A stretch of DNA of 24,373 nt, taken from CAYSRM01 sp964475205 (GTDB lineage: Bacteria > Verrucomicrobiota > Kiritimatiellia > UBA8416 > CAYSRM01). The position numbers and the translations under genes were made by a program. This document shows positions 8,436 to 17,371 of the stretch, piece by piece (the stretch's first letter is position 1; every line of letters starts with the position of its first letter). The notes beneath the pieces are model-generated. The model ran no database searches, was not told where the DNA came from, and saw only the letters and a list, made by a program, of their open reading frames with translations. Where the stretch lies: positions 1-24,373 of the forward strand of contig CAYYVQ010000048.1 in the NCBI GenBank assembly GCA_964475205.1, given 5' to 3'.

Positions 8436-8827
8436 CTACGTTGTCCGGAGCGGGGAGGGGGCGTCAATATCTGCCATGATTCTGTGGAAACGTTTTGCAT
8501 CTTCGGCAGGCATATAGGCGGGACCGCCGATCAAGTCGGCCTTTATGAGTTTGTGCAACTCTTTTTCGGGCATGGTCGGCGCATTTCCGCGGCCGATCAA
8601 TGCGGCTCCCCCGGGCTTCAACACCCTGTTGATTTCGGCAAGCCCTTCTTCCAGGCTTGGCCAGAACTGGTAACTTCCCCGTGAGATTATGATCTTGGCA
8701 TAATTGTCCCGAAAAGGCAGAAAACAGGCGTCAGCAAAGACAAACGCTCTACAATGTAATCGGCCAGTTCAGAATAGACAACCGGCCGGCTTTCAGCGAT
8801 TTTTGAGATGAAGCAACATGCGCACTC
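8436..8827 (-). pseudogene. Decayed class I SAM methyltransferase
   Basis: The minus-strand frame from about 8737 to the TAG at 8436 reads VFADACFLPFRDNYAKIII, SRGSYQFWPSLEEGLAEINR and VLKPGGAALIGRG. This is the motif II/post-motif part of a Methyltransf_11-type enzyme (D-A-x-x-LPF, then VLKPGG). The frame is closed upstream by a TGA at 8793-8795 and lacks the glycine-rich SAM loop. In a different frame immediately upstream (about 8806-8741) the peptide SKIAESRPVVYSELADYIVE looks like the N-terminal helix that precedes the missing loop. The simplest reading is an internal deletion of roughly 25-35 codons with a frameshift near 8740. Motif I is gone, so the product cannot bind SAM normally. 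Confidence 0.72.
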
Positions 8828-9023
8828 TCATTACGAAGTTGATGAATAGATCAGGTTAAGAAAAGGTCGGCTTTTTAGGCTTTTGCACGGTGTTTTACTG
8901 TCTGGCGACTCGTTTGTCCGAGCCCCGGGCCGTGGGATAACACCACTCCGCTTTTGTCATACTCTTAACCGCAACCTTTACTTAGTTACGCTTATATGAG
9001 ATACTTAATTTTTTATCTAACCT

Positions 9024-9052
9024 GGATTATTCCTTGAAGTCGCGAATAATCC
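9024..9052. repeat. Hairpin, 9-bp arms
   Basis: GGATTATTC and GAATAATCC are perfect inverted copies separated by 11 bases (cttgaagtcgc). The hairpin lies inside the possible MITE-like element. Confidence 0.7.
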
Positions 9053-9111
9053 ACTTTCGCCACCGGCAAAAGCCGTGGTTTTCGCGGCAAACGGGTTTCG
9101 CCACTTTGGCG

Positions 9112-9127
9112 AGCCGCTCAAGCGGCT
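9112..9127. repeat. Hairpin, 7-bp arms
   Basis: AGCCGCT-CA-AGCGGCT is a perfect GC-rich inverted repeat with a two-base centre, inside the same noncoding element. Confidence 0.65.
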
Positions 9128-9163
9128 AGCCTCATGTTTCCGGCGCAACACATTGAGCCAGGG

Positions 9164-9202
9164 TGATCTATCCATCAACTCGACGAGTTGATGGATAGAT
9201 CA
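9164..9202. repeat. 39-bp perfect palindrome (19-bp arms, 1-base centre)
   Basis: The left arm TGATCTATCCATCAACTCG is followed by a single A and then its exact reverse complement CGAGTTGATGGATAGATCA. A diverged copy of the right half with its flank (cgaagttgatgaatagatca and following) occurs alone at about 8833-8859. This shows the sequence is repetitive and not a one-off operator. It could be a REP/MITE core or could fold as a strong cruciform or RNA hairpin. Confidence 0.9.
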
Positions 9203-9405
9203 GGCTAAAGTGATTTGCGACGAAACTGGCGGCTTAAGCGTAACCAAGGAAGTGTGAGACTAAGTGTGGGACTAAGAGGGCGATGAAGTGTTGAGGGTGC
9301 CCGGTTGGCATCATGTGGTAATCAGTGATTTGGGGCAACAGGTGTTAAAATTTGAACGATAACGAAAGTTTTGAGAAGACCGCGAGTCAAGGGAGGTTTC
9401 ATAGC

Positions 9406-11604
9406 ATGAAAATACATCTACAATTGGTTTTAACTTCAATACTTGTTTGTGTGGCGCTGGCTGGTGACGCGATGGCAGATACTGAAAACACGCTCAAGGA
9501 TATTAAAATCGTCAGGGGCCGGTTTGTTGACGAGCTGTTTGAAAACAAACCTTCCGCATCCAGGGTACGCGAGCTGATCGAAACAATACGCGAGGACGGA
9601 AGCTGGCCGGATATCAACTACAAAGATGTGTCAAGTACCGGATGGGATCACAAACGGCATCTGGCCAATATGCTGACGTTGAGCGTGGCGTTCAAAAGTC
9701 CGGGTTCAGAGTTTCACAACCAGCCCGCTGTTCGAGCAACGATATTGTCGGCGTTTGATTATTGGCTTAAACACGACTTTAAAGGACAAAACTGGTACCA
9801 CAATATCATTTCGACGCCCAGCATGATAACCGACATTCTGCTGTTGATGAACGATGAACTTAATGCCGCTCAGCGGAAGAAGGCTTATCGCATTGCCGGC
9901 CGCGCCAACATGCAGAGCCGCTGGGCTCGCCCAGGGGCTGACCGGAGCCGGATCGCCGGAATTCTGGGGCGCTTTGCGTTGGTAAAGAAAGATGCTGAAA
10001 CCTTGACGAAGGCGGTAAACGTGATGGCCAAAGCCGTGCATGTGACAACTCAACGGGGACTGCAGGGGGACATGAGCTATCAGCATCGAACCGATGGCGT
10101 GACATCGACACTGACCTACGGGCGAGCCTATCTATGGTCTTTTGCCGACTATGCGGACAAACTTGCCGATACTGCATTTGAATTTCCGGAGCATAGACTG
10201 AAACTCATGGTCGACTTTTGCCTGGACGGCATAGCCAAATCCATGGCGCACGGGCGTTATGACGATCCGCAGCAGGAGAACCGGGGCATCGCCCGCAAGC
10301 ACGCGGGCGGTCCGGCGGATGTGGAGGCGCTCAAAGCCCTGGTGGCGGCCACGTCCTATCGCCGGGACGAGATGGAAACGCTGATAGCCGTGCGCAAGGG
10401 TGAAAAAGAACCGAACTATCGGTTTAACAAGTATTTCTGGCGTTCGACCTATCATACGCACCAGCGTCCGGCTTATTTCACGTCAGTGCGCCTGTATTCA
10501 AAGCGCAATCGCAGCATGGAAAGACCCTACAATGATGAAGGATTGCGCAATCACTATCTGGCTGATGGCGCCAATTTTATAATCAGGACGGGCGCCGAAT
10601 ACTTTAACGGCGAGGAAGGTCATAGCATATTTCCGGCCTATGATTGGCGCAAAATTCCCGGCGCCACGGTTGTTCAGAAAGAAGGAATGCCCAACTCCGA
10701 CGCCATACAGCGACGGGGGCGCACCGAGTTTGTGGGCGGGGTGTCCGACGGAATATACGGGGCCACGGTTTTTGATTTTGACAGTCCCATTGACGATTTG
10801 AAGGCTAAAAAGGCCTGGTTCTTTTTTGATAATGAATACGTTTGTCTGGGCGCGGGCATTAAATCCGATGAGCAGCATCCGGTGGCGACGACGATGAATC
10901 AATGCTTGCTGAATGGCAATGTAGGGGTACTGAAAGGGGGGCGTATGCGGGGCGTTCGCCGCGGCTTGCATACGTTTTCAAACCTGAGCGCTGTCTGGCA
11001 CGACCAGGTTGCCTATATATTTGCCTCGCCGACCGAAGTGCGTTTAAAAAACGACAAGGCCAAAGGGTCATGGTGGCGCATTACCCGGCAATCGTGGGCG
11101 CGTGGGGCCAAGAAGGTGGAGTTGGATCGGTTCATGCTGTGGATCGACCACGGGGCAGCTCCCGATAATGCCCAATATGCCTATGTTGTAGCTCCCGGCC
11201 TTGCGGCGGATCGGGTGGCTGACTACGTGTCCAACGCGCCGATTCGTATTCTGCATAATACATCTGCGCTTCAAGCTGTGGCTCATAAAAAACTTGGCAT
11301 CACCTATGGCGTGTTTTATGAAAAAGGCGAGATGAAGGCGCTGAACGGCCCGAAAATCAAAGTCGGTCAGCCCGGCCTGGTAATGTGCCGGGTGCGCAAC
11401 GGTCGTGTGCAGCGGCTGGCGGTGACCGATCCTACCGGTAAGGTGAAGACATTTCAATTTGCGCTTGATACGCGTTTGGACGGAAAAGGCGAACGCTGGG
11501 CTGCCAGGTGGAATCCTGATCGCAAGCAGACAGATATTAAGATTGATTTGCCCCGGAAGAATAAGGATCCGTCCCGGACCGTGATCCTTGATTTTGATCA
11601 ATAG
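9406..11604 (+). CDS. Polysaccharide lyase family 8 (chondroitinase AC / hyaluronate or xanthan lyase type)
   Basis: An exported protein of 732 residues. A signal peptide (KIHLQLVLTSILVCVALAGD, cut near AMA-DTE) precedes an alpha/alpha-toroid of about 360 residues, then the beta-sandwich half. Catalytic positions of the PL8 family are recognisable: NWYHNIISTP (Asn133), SYQHR (His227), TYGRAY (Tyr238) and ENRGIARK (Arg293/Arg297). RPAYFTSVRLYSKRN, ADGANFIIRTGAEY and YDWRKIPGAT mark the central beta domain. PL8 enzymes cleave uronic-acid-containing chains by beta-elimination, leaving a 4,5-unsaturated uronyl end. The His-to-Tyr spacing is 11 rather than the 9 I recall for chondroitinase AC, so substrate specificity may differ. 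ATG at 9406 is chosen for GGGAGG upstream and because it begins the signal peptide; an in-frame start at 9352 lacks both. It is first in a same-strand series ending with the sulfatase. Confidence 0.92.
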   Translation: MKIHLQLVLTSILVCVALAGDAMADTENTLKDIKIVRGRFVDELFENKPSASRVRELIETIREDGSWPDINYKDVSSTGWDHKRHLANMLTLSVAFKSPGSEFHNQPAVRATILSAFDYWLKHDFKGQNWYHNIISTPSMITDILLLMNDELNAAQRKKAYRIAGRANMQSRWARPGADRSRIAGILGRFALVKKDAETLTKAVNVMAKAVHVTTQRGLQGDMSYQHRTDGVTSTLTYGRAYLWSFADYADKLADTAFEFPEHRLKLMVDFCLDGIAKSMAHGRYDDPQQENRGIARKHAGGPADVEALKALVAATSYRRDEMETLIAVRKGEKEPNYRFNKYFWRSTYHTHQRPAYFTSVRLYSKRNRSMERPYNDEGLRNHYLADGANFIIRTGAEYFNGEEGHSIFPAYDWRKIPGATVVQKEGMPNSDAIQRRGRTEFVGGVSDGIYGATVFDFDSPIDDLKAKKAWFFFDNEYVCLGAGIKSDEQHPVATTMNQCLLNGNVGVLKGGRMRGVRRGLHTFSNLSAVWHDQVAYIFASPTEVRLKNDKAKGSWWRITRQSWARGAKKVELDRFMLWIDHGAAPDNAQYAYVVAPGLAADRVADYVSNAPIRILHNTSALQAVAHKKLGITYGVFYEKGEMKALNGPKIKVGQPGLVMCRVRNGRVQRLAVTDPTGKVKTFQFALDTRLDGKGERWAARWNPDRKQTDIKIDLPRKNKDPSRTVILDFDQ

Positions 11605-11711
11605 CAATAGGCGTATCCACTAGCCCGCATTTCTCGATTGCAGCTACTTGAAACTTGTTTTTGCGAAATAGATAAGCTTATAATCAAAAAACGTAGCGAG
11701 AGCTGAGAAAA

Positions 11712-13154
11712 ATGCCCAAGAGAATATATAGAATACGGAAAAACCGGTTCAGGCAATGGAGATTATTGTTTGTCTGCATTGTGGTCGGCTGGAGCATGAT
11801 GTCGGGCGCCGCTGCGCAGGGCAACCAGACCAATAAGGTTCGCAGCATGATCCTCATGATCGGCGACGGGATGGGATCAGCGCATATAAAAATGGCTGGT
11901 GATGCTGCGGGCAAACCTCTTGTCATGGAATCACTGCCGGTCAAAGGCCGGATTAAGACCGACGCTGCCAATGGTGAAATCACCGATTCAGCCGCTGCCG
12001 GCACGGCATTGGCTTGTGGTATGAAGACAGATATCGGGGTTATTGGGCTGTCACCGGACGGGGAAAAGCTCAAGAGCATCGCCGAACTCGCGCGTGACGC
12101 AGGCAAGCGTGTAGGCATTTTATCATCAGCCCCGGTAAATCATGCTACACCTGCGGCTTTTTATGCCAAAGTTCCTTCACGTGGCGCATATTATCAAATT
12201 GGCCTCCAGGCCTTCGCATCCGGCTTTGAAGTACTGGGCGCCGGGCTTCTGGGCGCCCGACAGGCACAAGGGAAAACTGGCGCGGGATCAGATTTACGGG
12301 AGTTGGCGGAAAATGCAGGTTACAAGACGGTTCGGCCCCGTGCTGAATTGAATGCGCTGGAACCGGGCGTATCGCGCGTGTTTATAGATCCTGATCGTTT
12401 TTACCCTGAACCGGGTGGGTCTTACACACGAAAATTTGATTCTGAGCGTGATATTACCCTGGCACAGATGACAGGGCAGGCGCTCAAGCTTCTTGATTCG
12501 GACGCCGGCTTTTTTCTTATGGTCGAAGGAGCTGCCATTGACTGGGCATGTCATGGCAATAATGTAACTGGAATGCTTATCGAAACTCTGGCTTTTGACG
12601 AAGCTGTTGCGGTTGCAAAAGCGTTCACCGAAGCCAATCCGGAAACCCTTCTGGTTATTACTTCCGACCATGAAACAGGCGGGTTAACGATGGGTGAAGA
12701 GTACAAACCGCAGATGGCCGACAGGCTGCTTAAATCGGGGGAGCCTGGCCGGACAACGATTCATGACTTGATTACCAGTCAGTTTGATTCCGGAAAAGAG
12801 AGCGACCCGGCCAGTTGGGAGGAAGCAAGCTCATATTTCTCTGATGTATTGGGAGTAAAGAACGACGAAAGCCTTGCCATGCTCAGGTCTGAATACAATG
12901 AAATTGCGGGTACCGAAGGCCTGGAGAAAAGTTATGCCATTCGAAAACTGGCGCGAAAGATCGTTAAATTAACTGAAATTACCGCTGGAATTACATGGAC
13001 AACAGGTGGCCACACCGATACGCCCGTGCCTCTTTATGCCATGGGTCCCGGATCGGATCGATTTGAAGGTTTGCAGGAAAATATAATGGTTGCGCACCAT
13101 GGCATAGCCTTGCTTATCCCGTCTTCTTCATCTGTCCCCGCCAAAAAAAAATAG
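11712..13154 (+). CDS. Alkaline phosphatase (PhoA superfamily)
   Basis: 480 residues, exported (basic start, then LLFVCIVVGWSMMSGAAAQ). Motifs in order: MILMIGDGMGSAH with metal ligand Asp52, EITDSAAAGTALACGMKT with nucleophile Ser93, SAPVNHATPAAFYAKVPSR, MVEGAAIDWACHGNN, ITSDHETGG and TTGGHTDTPVPLYA. These are the metal-binding and catalytic segments of Pfam alkaline phosphatase. The enzyme removes phosphate from monoesters in the periplasm or outside the cell. It sits 107 bases after the lyase on the same strand. Its place inside a polysaccharide locus suggests phosphate release from a decorated polymer or its products, or simple phosphate scavenging; the sequence does not decide. The ribosome site is weak (GAGCTGAG). 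Confidence 0.95.
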   Translation: MPKRIYRIRKNRFRQWRLLFVCIVVGWSMMSGAAAQGNQTNKVRSMILMIGDGMGSAHIKMAGDAAGKPLVMESLPVKGRIKTDAANGEITDSAAAGTALACGMKTDIGVIGLSPDGEKLKSIAELARDAGKRVGILSSAPVNHATPAAFYAKVPSRGAYYQIGLQAFASGFEVLGAGLLGARQAQGKTGAGSDLRELAENAGYKTVRPRAELNALEPGVSRVFIDPDRFYPEPGGSYTRKFDSERDITLAQMTGQALKLLDSDAGFFLMVEGAAIDWACHGNNVTGMLIETLAFDEAVAVAKAFTEANPETLLVITSDHETGGLTMGEEYKPQMADRLLKSGEPGRTTIHDLITSQFDSGKESDPASWEEASSYFSDVLGVKNDESLAMLRSEYNEIAGTEGLEKSYAIRKLARKIVKLTEITAGITWTTGGHTDTPVPLYAMGPGSDRFEGLQENIMVAHHGIALLIPSSSSVPAKKK

Positions 13155-13305
13155 CGCCGGCAAAAGTGGCGGAACAAGAATGCCGGAATGATAATAGACA
13201 GCGCTGTATGGTATTGTGTTTTAAAAGCTCTGCGCATTATCAAGGATGAATTTTATCAGGGTGGCGAAAATTATGAAAGTAATTAACGAAAACTGGAGAA
13301 TCAGT

Positions 13306-15951
13306 ATGAAATACAGATCAGCAATAATCGCAGCCACTACCTTGATATCAACTGTCTGGGCTTCCAATGCCTACGAGCCGACCTGGCTGCCCGATGGAGA
13401 GGAAGTCAAAAAGGCCGTGGCAGCGCGGCGCGGCAAGACGGAACTCTCGAAGCTCGCGCTGTCCATGGAGCCCGGGACGTGGGCGAAGCTGAAGACGGAA
13501 ATGCCGGACAGGTTGTGGAGCTCGCCGCGGGCTCAAAGCCCTAGTGGCAAAGGACGCGATTGGGGTGGCCTGCATATCGGCACCTGGTCGGACGATGCGC
13601 ATTGGGACAGCCGCACCGGACAGTTTCTGTTTTTCGGTGTTCGTAAAACCCGCAAGTTCGTGGCTTACTCCGAAGAGGAAAACAAGTGGCGCGTGATCGA
13701 ATTCGTTGGCAAAGAAAATGCGCCTGGCCTTTACCAGAAATTCGGCCATCAGTATTCCTGCAATGCGTTTGACCCTGTAAACAGCATCTTCTTCACCCTG
13801 AATTCGCGCTACGATGTCGTCAACGACACATGGCAGCCGCTGATCGAAGGCGAAAAACCGGGGCGAGGGCCCATGACTCTGGCCTATTCCGTTGCCTTGA
13901 AAGGGCTGTTGGCGCCGACAAAGAAAGGGAAGATGCAATTCTTCTCCGATGCGCAACGCACCTGGACGGAACTGGGCCCATCCCACGCGCACGGCTATCA
14001 CGGCGTCGCGCGCGACAATCCGTTCCGGCAGGAAGTCCTTTTCATGGCCGGCAACAATTCCGAAGCCGTTGCCATTGTGGACAAGGACGGCAAGATTCAT
14101 CCCATGAAAGACTATCCGCACTCCTGCGGCATCCGCCATAACATCATCACGGTGGATCCGCAGTCGGGCCGCTACCTGATCATGGATCCACGGCACCCTA
14201 AATTCTACGAGTTTGATCCTGACCTGAACGAGTACCGGCTGCTCGACGATTTCAGCAAAACCCCGTATCCCGGGCAATTGCTTGCTGCCTATATTCCTGA
14301 ATACGGAGTCAGCATGTGGACTGGCGGCAGCGGTGTGCATCTCTACAAACACAACCCGGACGGCGTAGCGCCGAAACTGGCTCCGGAAGCGATCGCGAAA
14401 AAACTGTCATGGAACTCCGCTATTGCCGGGGGAGACGTGAGCGAAGGATCGCCCATTCCGGAAACATTCATCTGCATTAATCCCGGACGGGATGCGGGGA
14501 CGGGCTCGACCAACGAGTGGGCGAGGGTCATCCCGATGGACTTGCAGGCAGGAGAGTATTCTCTGATCATTGATGGTCTGAAGAGTCAACAGGAATATTT
14601 TGTTCGCGCATATGCCCTGAATTACGTGGGGGATGACTGGTCGGAAGCCCGCAGTTTTACGACTGATCCAGCGCCTCCGAAGGTGGCGCAACTGACCATC
14701 GACGGCGATCAGCAGATCGATGGCGAGGCCCCGTTCATTGCGTTCAAGGAAACGCCTGATCATCCCCTGTACGCAGTGGGCGAAAGTCCCGACTGGCTGT
14801 ACACTTTTGCCGATTACGGCGCCAGGCCAACGCCGCTGCATCTGGGCGCGCACAAGTTCTTCAGCGATCAAGAGCGAGGAAAGCTGATTCTGGATCTTAA
14901 CGCTGGAGCGATTTTTGGGAAAGGCGACCTTGCGATCCTGACGTTCCGGAGCGAGAACAGGAGTTCGGCCCATATCACAATTCGCAACGCGGGTGTGATT
15001 GACATTGGGGGCATAGACACCCATGCGGAACATAACCGTTCCAATTCCGACTATCGTGCCGGCCACATTCGAATCGGCGCGCCGGACCAGCGTGCCAAGG
15101 CCATGCGCATCGGCTATCTTCATGCCTACGCTACCGGCGCGCGCGCCGGGTCGGCGGATATTACCGTGTATGGATCCGGTGATGTAACCATCGGCACATC
15201 CAAAACGCCCGGCGAGATTCGCACCGACACCAAAGCATGGAATGGGTCCGATATTGTCGTTGACCACTTAGGAAATCTTACTGTCGGCGCCATTAAGACG
15301 CGCACGGAGGGATGGCGCGGAGGCTCCCATCCCGGTTGCATTACCCTCAACGGCAACAACAGCAGCGGTGATGCGAAAATCGACCGGATTGTGGCGTGGA
15401 ACAGCCGGAGCAGAGTAGGCAAAAGCCGGCCAGACCCCATGACCATCGCAAACTACCGTAATGTAATTCTTGGCGATATTGACGGCAGCTACACCGGCGA
15501 CGGCCGGCGGCCGATGGCCGACCTGAATATCGACACCGGCATTACCGGCAACATCGTTGTCACCGGAAAGCTGGATCTGGGCTCTACGTATGAGCATAAA
15601 GACCCGCAGAACGCTAAGCAGCGCGGCGCGGCGCGCCTGGTCTGCAAGGGGACAGTAGGGGTTGCCCGGCTTGACCTGGATCGCGTACGCTACATTCTTA
15701 TGGACAGCGGCAGCGGGACTTCGGTAATCAAGGGTAAGCTTGCCAACTTTGACGTGGGTGAAGCCAGCGGCGCCGGGACGAAAAACGATCCGAAAATCTC
15801 CAAAGAAACCCGCCTGCGCGCACCTGCAGGGCAGACCGTGAGTTACGGCTATAAGAAGGGTGGTGTCAATGATGCGCTAGGCGGCCATGTCTGGCAACTG
15901 CGGGGCAAGGACGGCAAGGAACCGGGTGGATTGCTGATGCCGCGACCGTAA
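13306..15951 (+). CDS. Secreted multidomain protein: Kelch-like beta-propeller, Fn3-like domain, beta-rich C-terminal domain
   Basis: 881 residues. The signal peptide MKYRSAIIAATTLISTVWAS is followed by a Kelch/galactose-oxidase-like propeller (about 60-350) with repeats such as AHWDSRTGQFLFFGVR, NPFRQEVLFMAGN and VDPQSGRYLIMDP, ending IPEYGVSMWTGGSGVHLYKH. Residues about 365-455 resemble a fibronectin-III unit (EYFVRAYALNYVGDDWSEAR, then SFTT). The remaining 400 residues are Gly/Asp/Thr-rich beta strands with repeated patterns (ITIRNAGVIDIGGID, SADITVYGSGDVTIGT, SDIVVDHLGNLTVGAI), suggesting a parallel beta-helix. The start at 13306 has GGAG seven bases upstream and matches the paralogue at 17372 codon for codon; an ATG at 13246 is unlikely. 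I know no function; polysaccharide binding or lyase-like activity are candidates. No catalytic motif is assigned. Confidence 0.85.
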   Translation: MKYRSAIIAATTLISTVWASNAYEPTWLPDGEEVKKAVAARRGKTELSKLALSMEPGTWAKLKTEMPDRLWSSPRAQSPSGKGRDWGGLHIGTWSDDAHWDSRTGQFLFFGVRKTRKFVAYSEEENKWRVIEFVGKENAPGLYQKFGHQYSCNAFDPVNSIFFTLNSRYDVVNDTWQPLIEGEKPGRGPMTLAYSVALKGLLAPTKKGKMQFFSDAQRTWTELGPSHAHGYHGVARDNPFRQEVLFMAGNNSEAVAIVDKDGKIHPMKDYPHSCGIRHNIITVDPQSGRYLIMDPRHPKFYEFDPDLNEYRLLDDFSKTPYPGQLLAAYIPEYGVSMWTGGSGVHLYKHNPDGVAPKLAPEAIAKKLSWNSAIAGGDVSEGSPIPETFICINPGRDAGTGSTNEWARVIPMDLQAGEYSLIIDGLKSQQEYFVRAYALNYVGDDWSEARSFTTDPAPPKVAQLTIDGDQQIDGEAPFIAFKETPDHPLYAVGESPDWLYTFADYGARPTPLHLGAHKFFSDQERGKLILDLNAGAIFGKGDLAILTFRSENRSSAHITIRNAGVIDIGGIDTHAEHNRSNSDYRAGHIRIGAPDQRAKAMRIGYLHAYATGARAGSADITVYGSGDVTIGTSKTPGEIRTDTKAWNGSDIVVDHLGNLTVGAIKTRTEGWRGGSHPGCITLNGNNSSGDAKIDRIVAWNSRSRVGKSRPDPMTIANYRNVILGDIDGSYTGDGRRPMADLNIDTGITGNIVVTGKLDLGSTYEHKDPQNAKQRGAARLVCKGTVGVARLDLDRVRYILMDSGSGTSVIKGKLANFDVGEASGAGTKNDPKISKETRLRAPAGQTVSYGYKKGGVNDALGGHVWQLRGKDGKEPGGLLMPRP

Positions 15952-16051
15952 ATTAGATTGTCGGCAAGATCAAAGGCTCTGTCAAAAGCAATATGAAAAA
16001 CGGCTACATGAATGTGACAAAACAACATCGAAAGAAAGGAGAAAATTGTTC

Positions 16052-17335
16052 ATGAAAACAGCAAGCGGATGGATGATGCTGGCGACAGGATTGGCGGTTG
16101 CAACCCTGGCGACAACAAGCGTTCGGGGCGAGGAGGAGGACAAGACGGAGCAGCCGCTGGACATGGCGGCCGAGATACAGCGGGCGAAAGAGGCAATGGC
16201 GGCGCTGCCGAGCGAGCCGGGTCCGCACATTGAGAAAATCAAGGCCATGGGCGACGACGAATGGCTCGACCTGGGCGCCCCGGCTCCGGATCCGAAGTGG
16301 GGCAGCCGGCGGGGGGCATCCTACACGTCGAAGATGGCCTTTGCGCCGGATCTGCGCGGCGCCTTCGTGACCGGGGAAGGCCCGCATGCCCGTGCGCATT
16401 GGCCCGATATCATGACGGATCTGTTTTTCTACGACATCAATGCGCATGCCTGGATTTGCGCGGCGCCGCCGTTTCACTTCAGAACCCAGAAACTGACCGT
16501 TGATGAAAACGGGTTCGAGGTGGACGAGACGGGCCAGCCGCTGCCCTATACCATGGGACACGGCTGGCAGCAATTCGACTACATCAGGGATACGCGCCAG
16601 TTCATCGGCGTTTGGCCCGGCGTCACGCATTCCATGAGGATCATGCGTCCGCTCCGAAAAGCATGGACGGAAGGGAAGGAACTGGCCGCGAAAGGCCATC
16701 CATGGTTCTGGGATGTGGCGAGCGGCCGCTGGGAACGGCATATCACGACGGGCGATGTTCCAACCCTGAAGGAGCACAATCATGTTGTGCAATACGTCCC
16801 TGCAATGAAAAGCACCTTCTATTTCCAGATGCATACCAACCTGCGCGGCATCTACCGCTTCGATCACGGATCGAACCACTGGACGCAGGTCGGCTCGCGC
16901 GTGGACAGGGACAACAAAGGGTGCGTTGCCCTGGACACCAAACGCACTCGCCTCTATGTGGCGCACGGCGGGAAAGCGTACGATTTTGAAACAGGCGAAT
17001 GGCACGATCTTGCCGGAGCAAAGATCTGGAAGCAATTCGTTGGTCCGACCTCGGCGAACCTGACCTATGACTCGGCCAACGATGTTGTGGTCGCCTATCG
17101 TTATTACACTCGCCCCGGCTGGAAAGATCCGGACAACTATGTACGGATTTACGATGCGGCAGCGGATGCCTGGCTGGACGAAAAACGCGAGGGCCCACCA
17201 GGAAACGGCGGCGTGAACTATGCGCAGTACAACGCCTTCTACGATCCGGAGCTCAATGTGCATTTCATGTACGCGGCCAGCGACGGAAGCTCCGAAGGCA
17301 AGATGTGGGCATATCGGTATAAGCGGACAGAGTAA
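16052..17335 (+). CDS. Secreted Kelch-like beta-propeller protein (divergent paralogue)
   Basis: 427 residues with a signal peptide (GWMMLATGLAVATLATTSVRG) and an acidic, helical stretch (about 28-70) before the propeller. Blade-like repeats include MAFAPDLRGAFVTG, FDYIRDTRQFIGVWP, VPAMKSTFYFQMHT, LDTKRTRLYVAHGG, YDSANDVVVAYRYY and YDPELNVHFMYAAS, each a strand pattern ending in an aromatic/Gly turn. That gives six or seven blades. It is clearly of the same broad class as its two neighbours but has its own leader and little direct identity to them. The start at ATG 16052 has AAAGGAG ten bases upstream; a TTG two codons earlier is possible. It is 100 bases after the previous gene and 36 before the next, so cotranscription is likely. 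Function is unknown; surface or periplasmic glycan binding is an inference from context. Confidence 0.82.
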   Translation: MKTASGWMMLATGLAVATLATTSVRGEEEDKTEQPLDMAAEIQRAKEAMAALPSEPGPHIEKIKAMGDDEWLDLGAPAPDPKWGSRRGASYTSKMAFAPDLRGAFVTGEGPHARAHWPDIMTDLFFYDINAHAWICAAPPFHFRTQKLTVDENGFEVDETGQPLPYTMGHGWQQFDYIRDTRQFIGVWPGVTHSMRIMRPLRKAWTEGKELAAKGHPWFWDVASGRWERHITTGDVPTLKEHNHVVQYVPAMKSTFYFQMHTNLRGIYRFDHGSNHWTQVGSRVDRDNKGCVALDTKRTRLYVAHGGKAYDFETGEWHDLAGAKIWKQFVGPTSANLTYDSANDVVVAYRYYTRPGWKDPDNYVRIYDAAADAWLDEKREGPPGNGGVNYAQYNAFYDPELNVHFMYAASDGSSEGKMWAYRYKRTE

Positions 17336-17371
17336 CCGGGCGAACGACTGACAAACATAAGAAGGATAAGT

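Larger units (their letters stand above)
8981..9248. mobile_element. Possible MITE-like element bounded by 14-bp inverted repeats
   Basis: cttagttacgctta at 8981-8994 and taagcgtaaccaag at 9235-9248 are inverted copies matching at 13 of 14 positions. They enclose 240 bases packed with three further hairpins and no reading frame. This is the layout of a small non-autonomous element. No target-site duplication is evident, and no transposase with these ends is in the window. Confidence 0.4.
8828..9405. other. Noncoding, inverted-repeat-rich region before the lyase gene
   Basis: No credible gene. The stretch holds several inverted repeats, listed separately, and a diverged half copy of the 39-bp palindrome at about 8833-8859. 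The distal part (9250-9390) should contain the promoter and leader of the polysaccharide lyase gene; the lyase start has GGGAGG at 9391-9396. Confidence 0.7.

Noticed and set aside
13348..14352. A 334-codon open frame on the minus strand opposite the large propeller gene
   Set aside because: Its translation has no recognisable domain and follows the third-position composition of the plus-strand gene, which has a signal peptide, ribosome site and paralogue. It is an antisense shadow.
16004..17263. A 419-codon open frame on the minus strand opposite the middle propeller gene
   Set aside because: Low-information, Arg/Val/His-rich translation with no domain or ribosome site. The plus-strand frame has a signal peptide and blade-like repeats.
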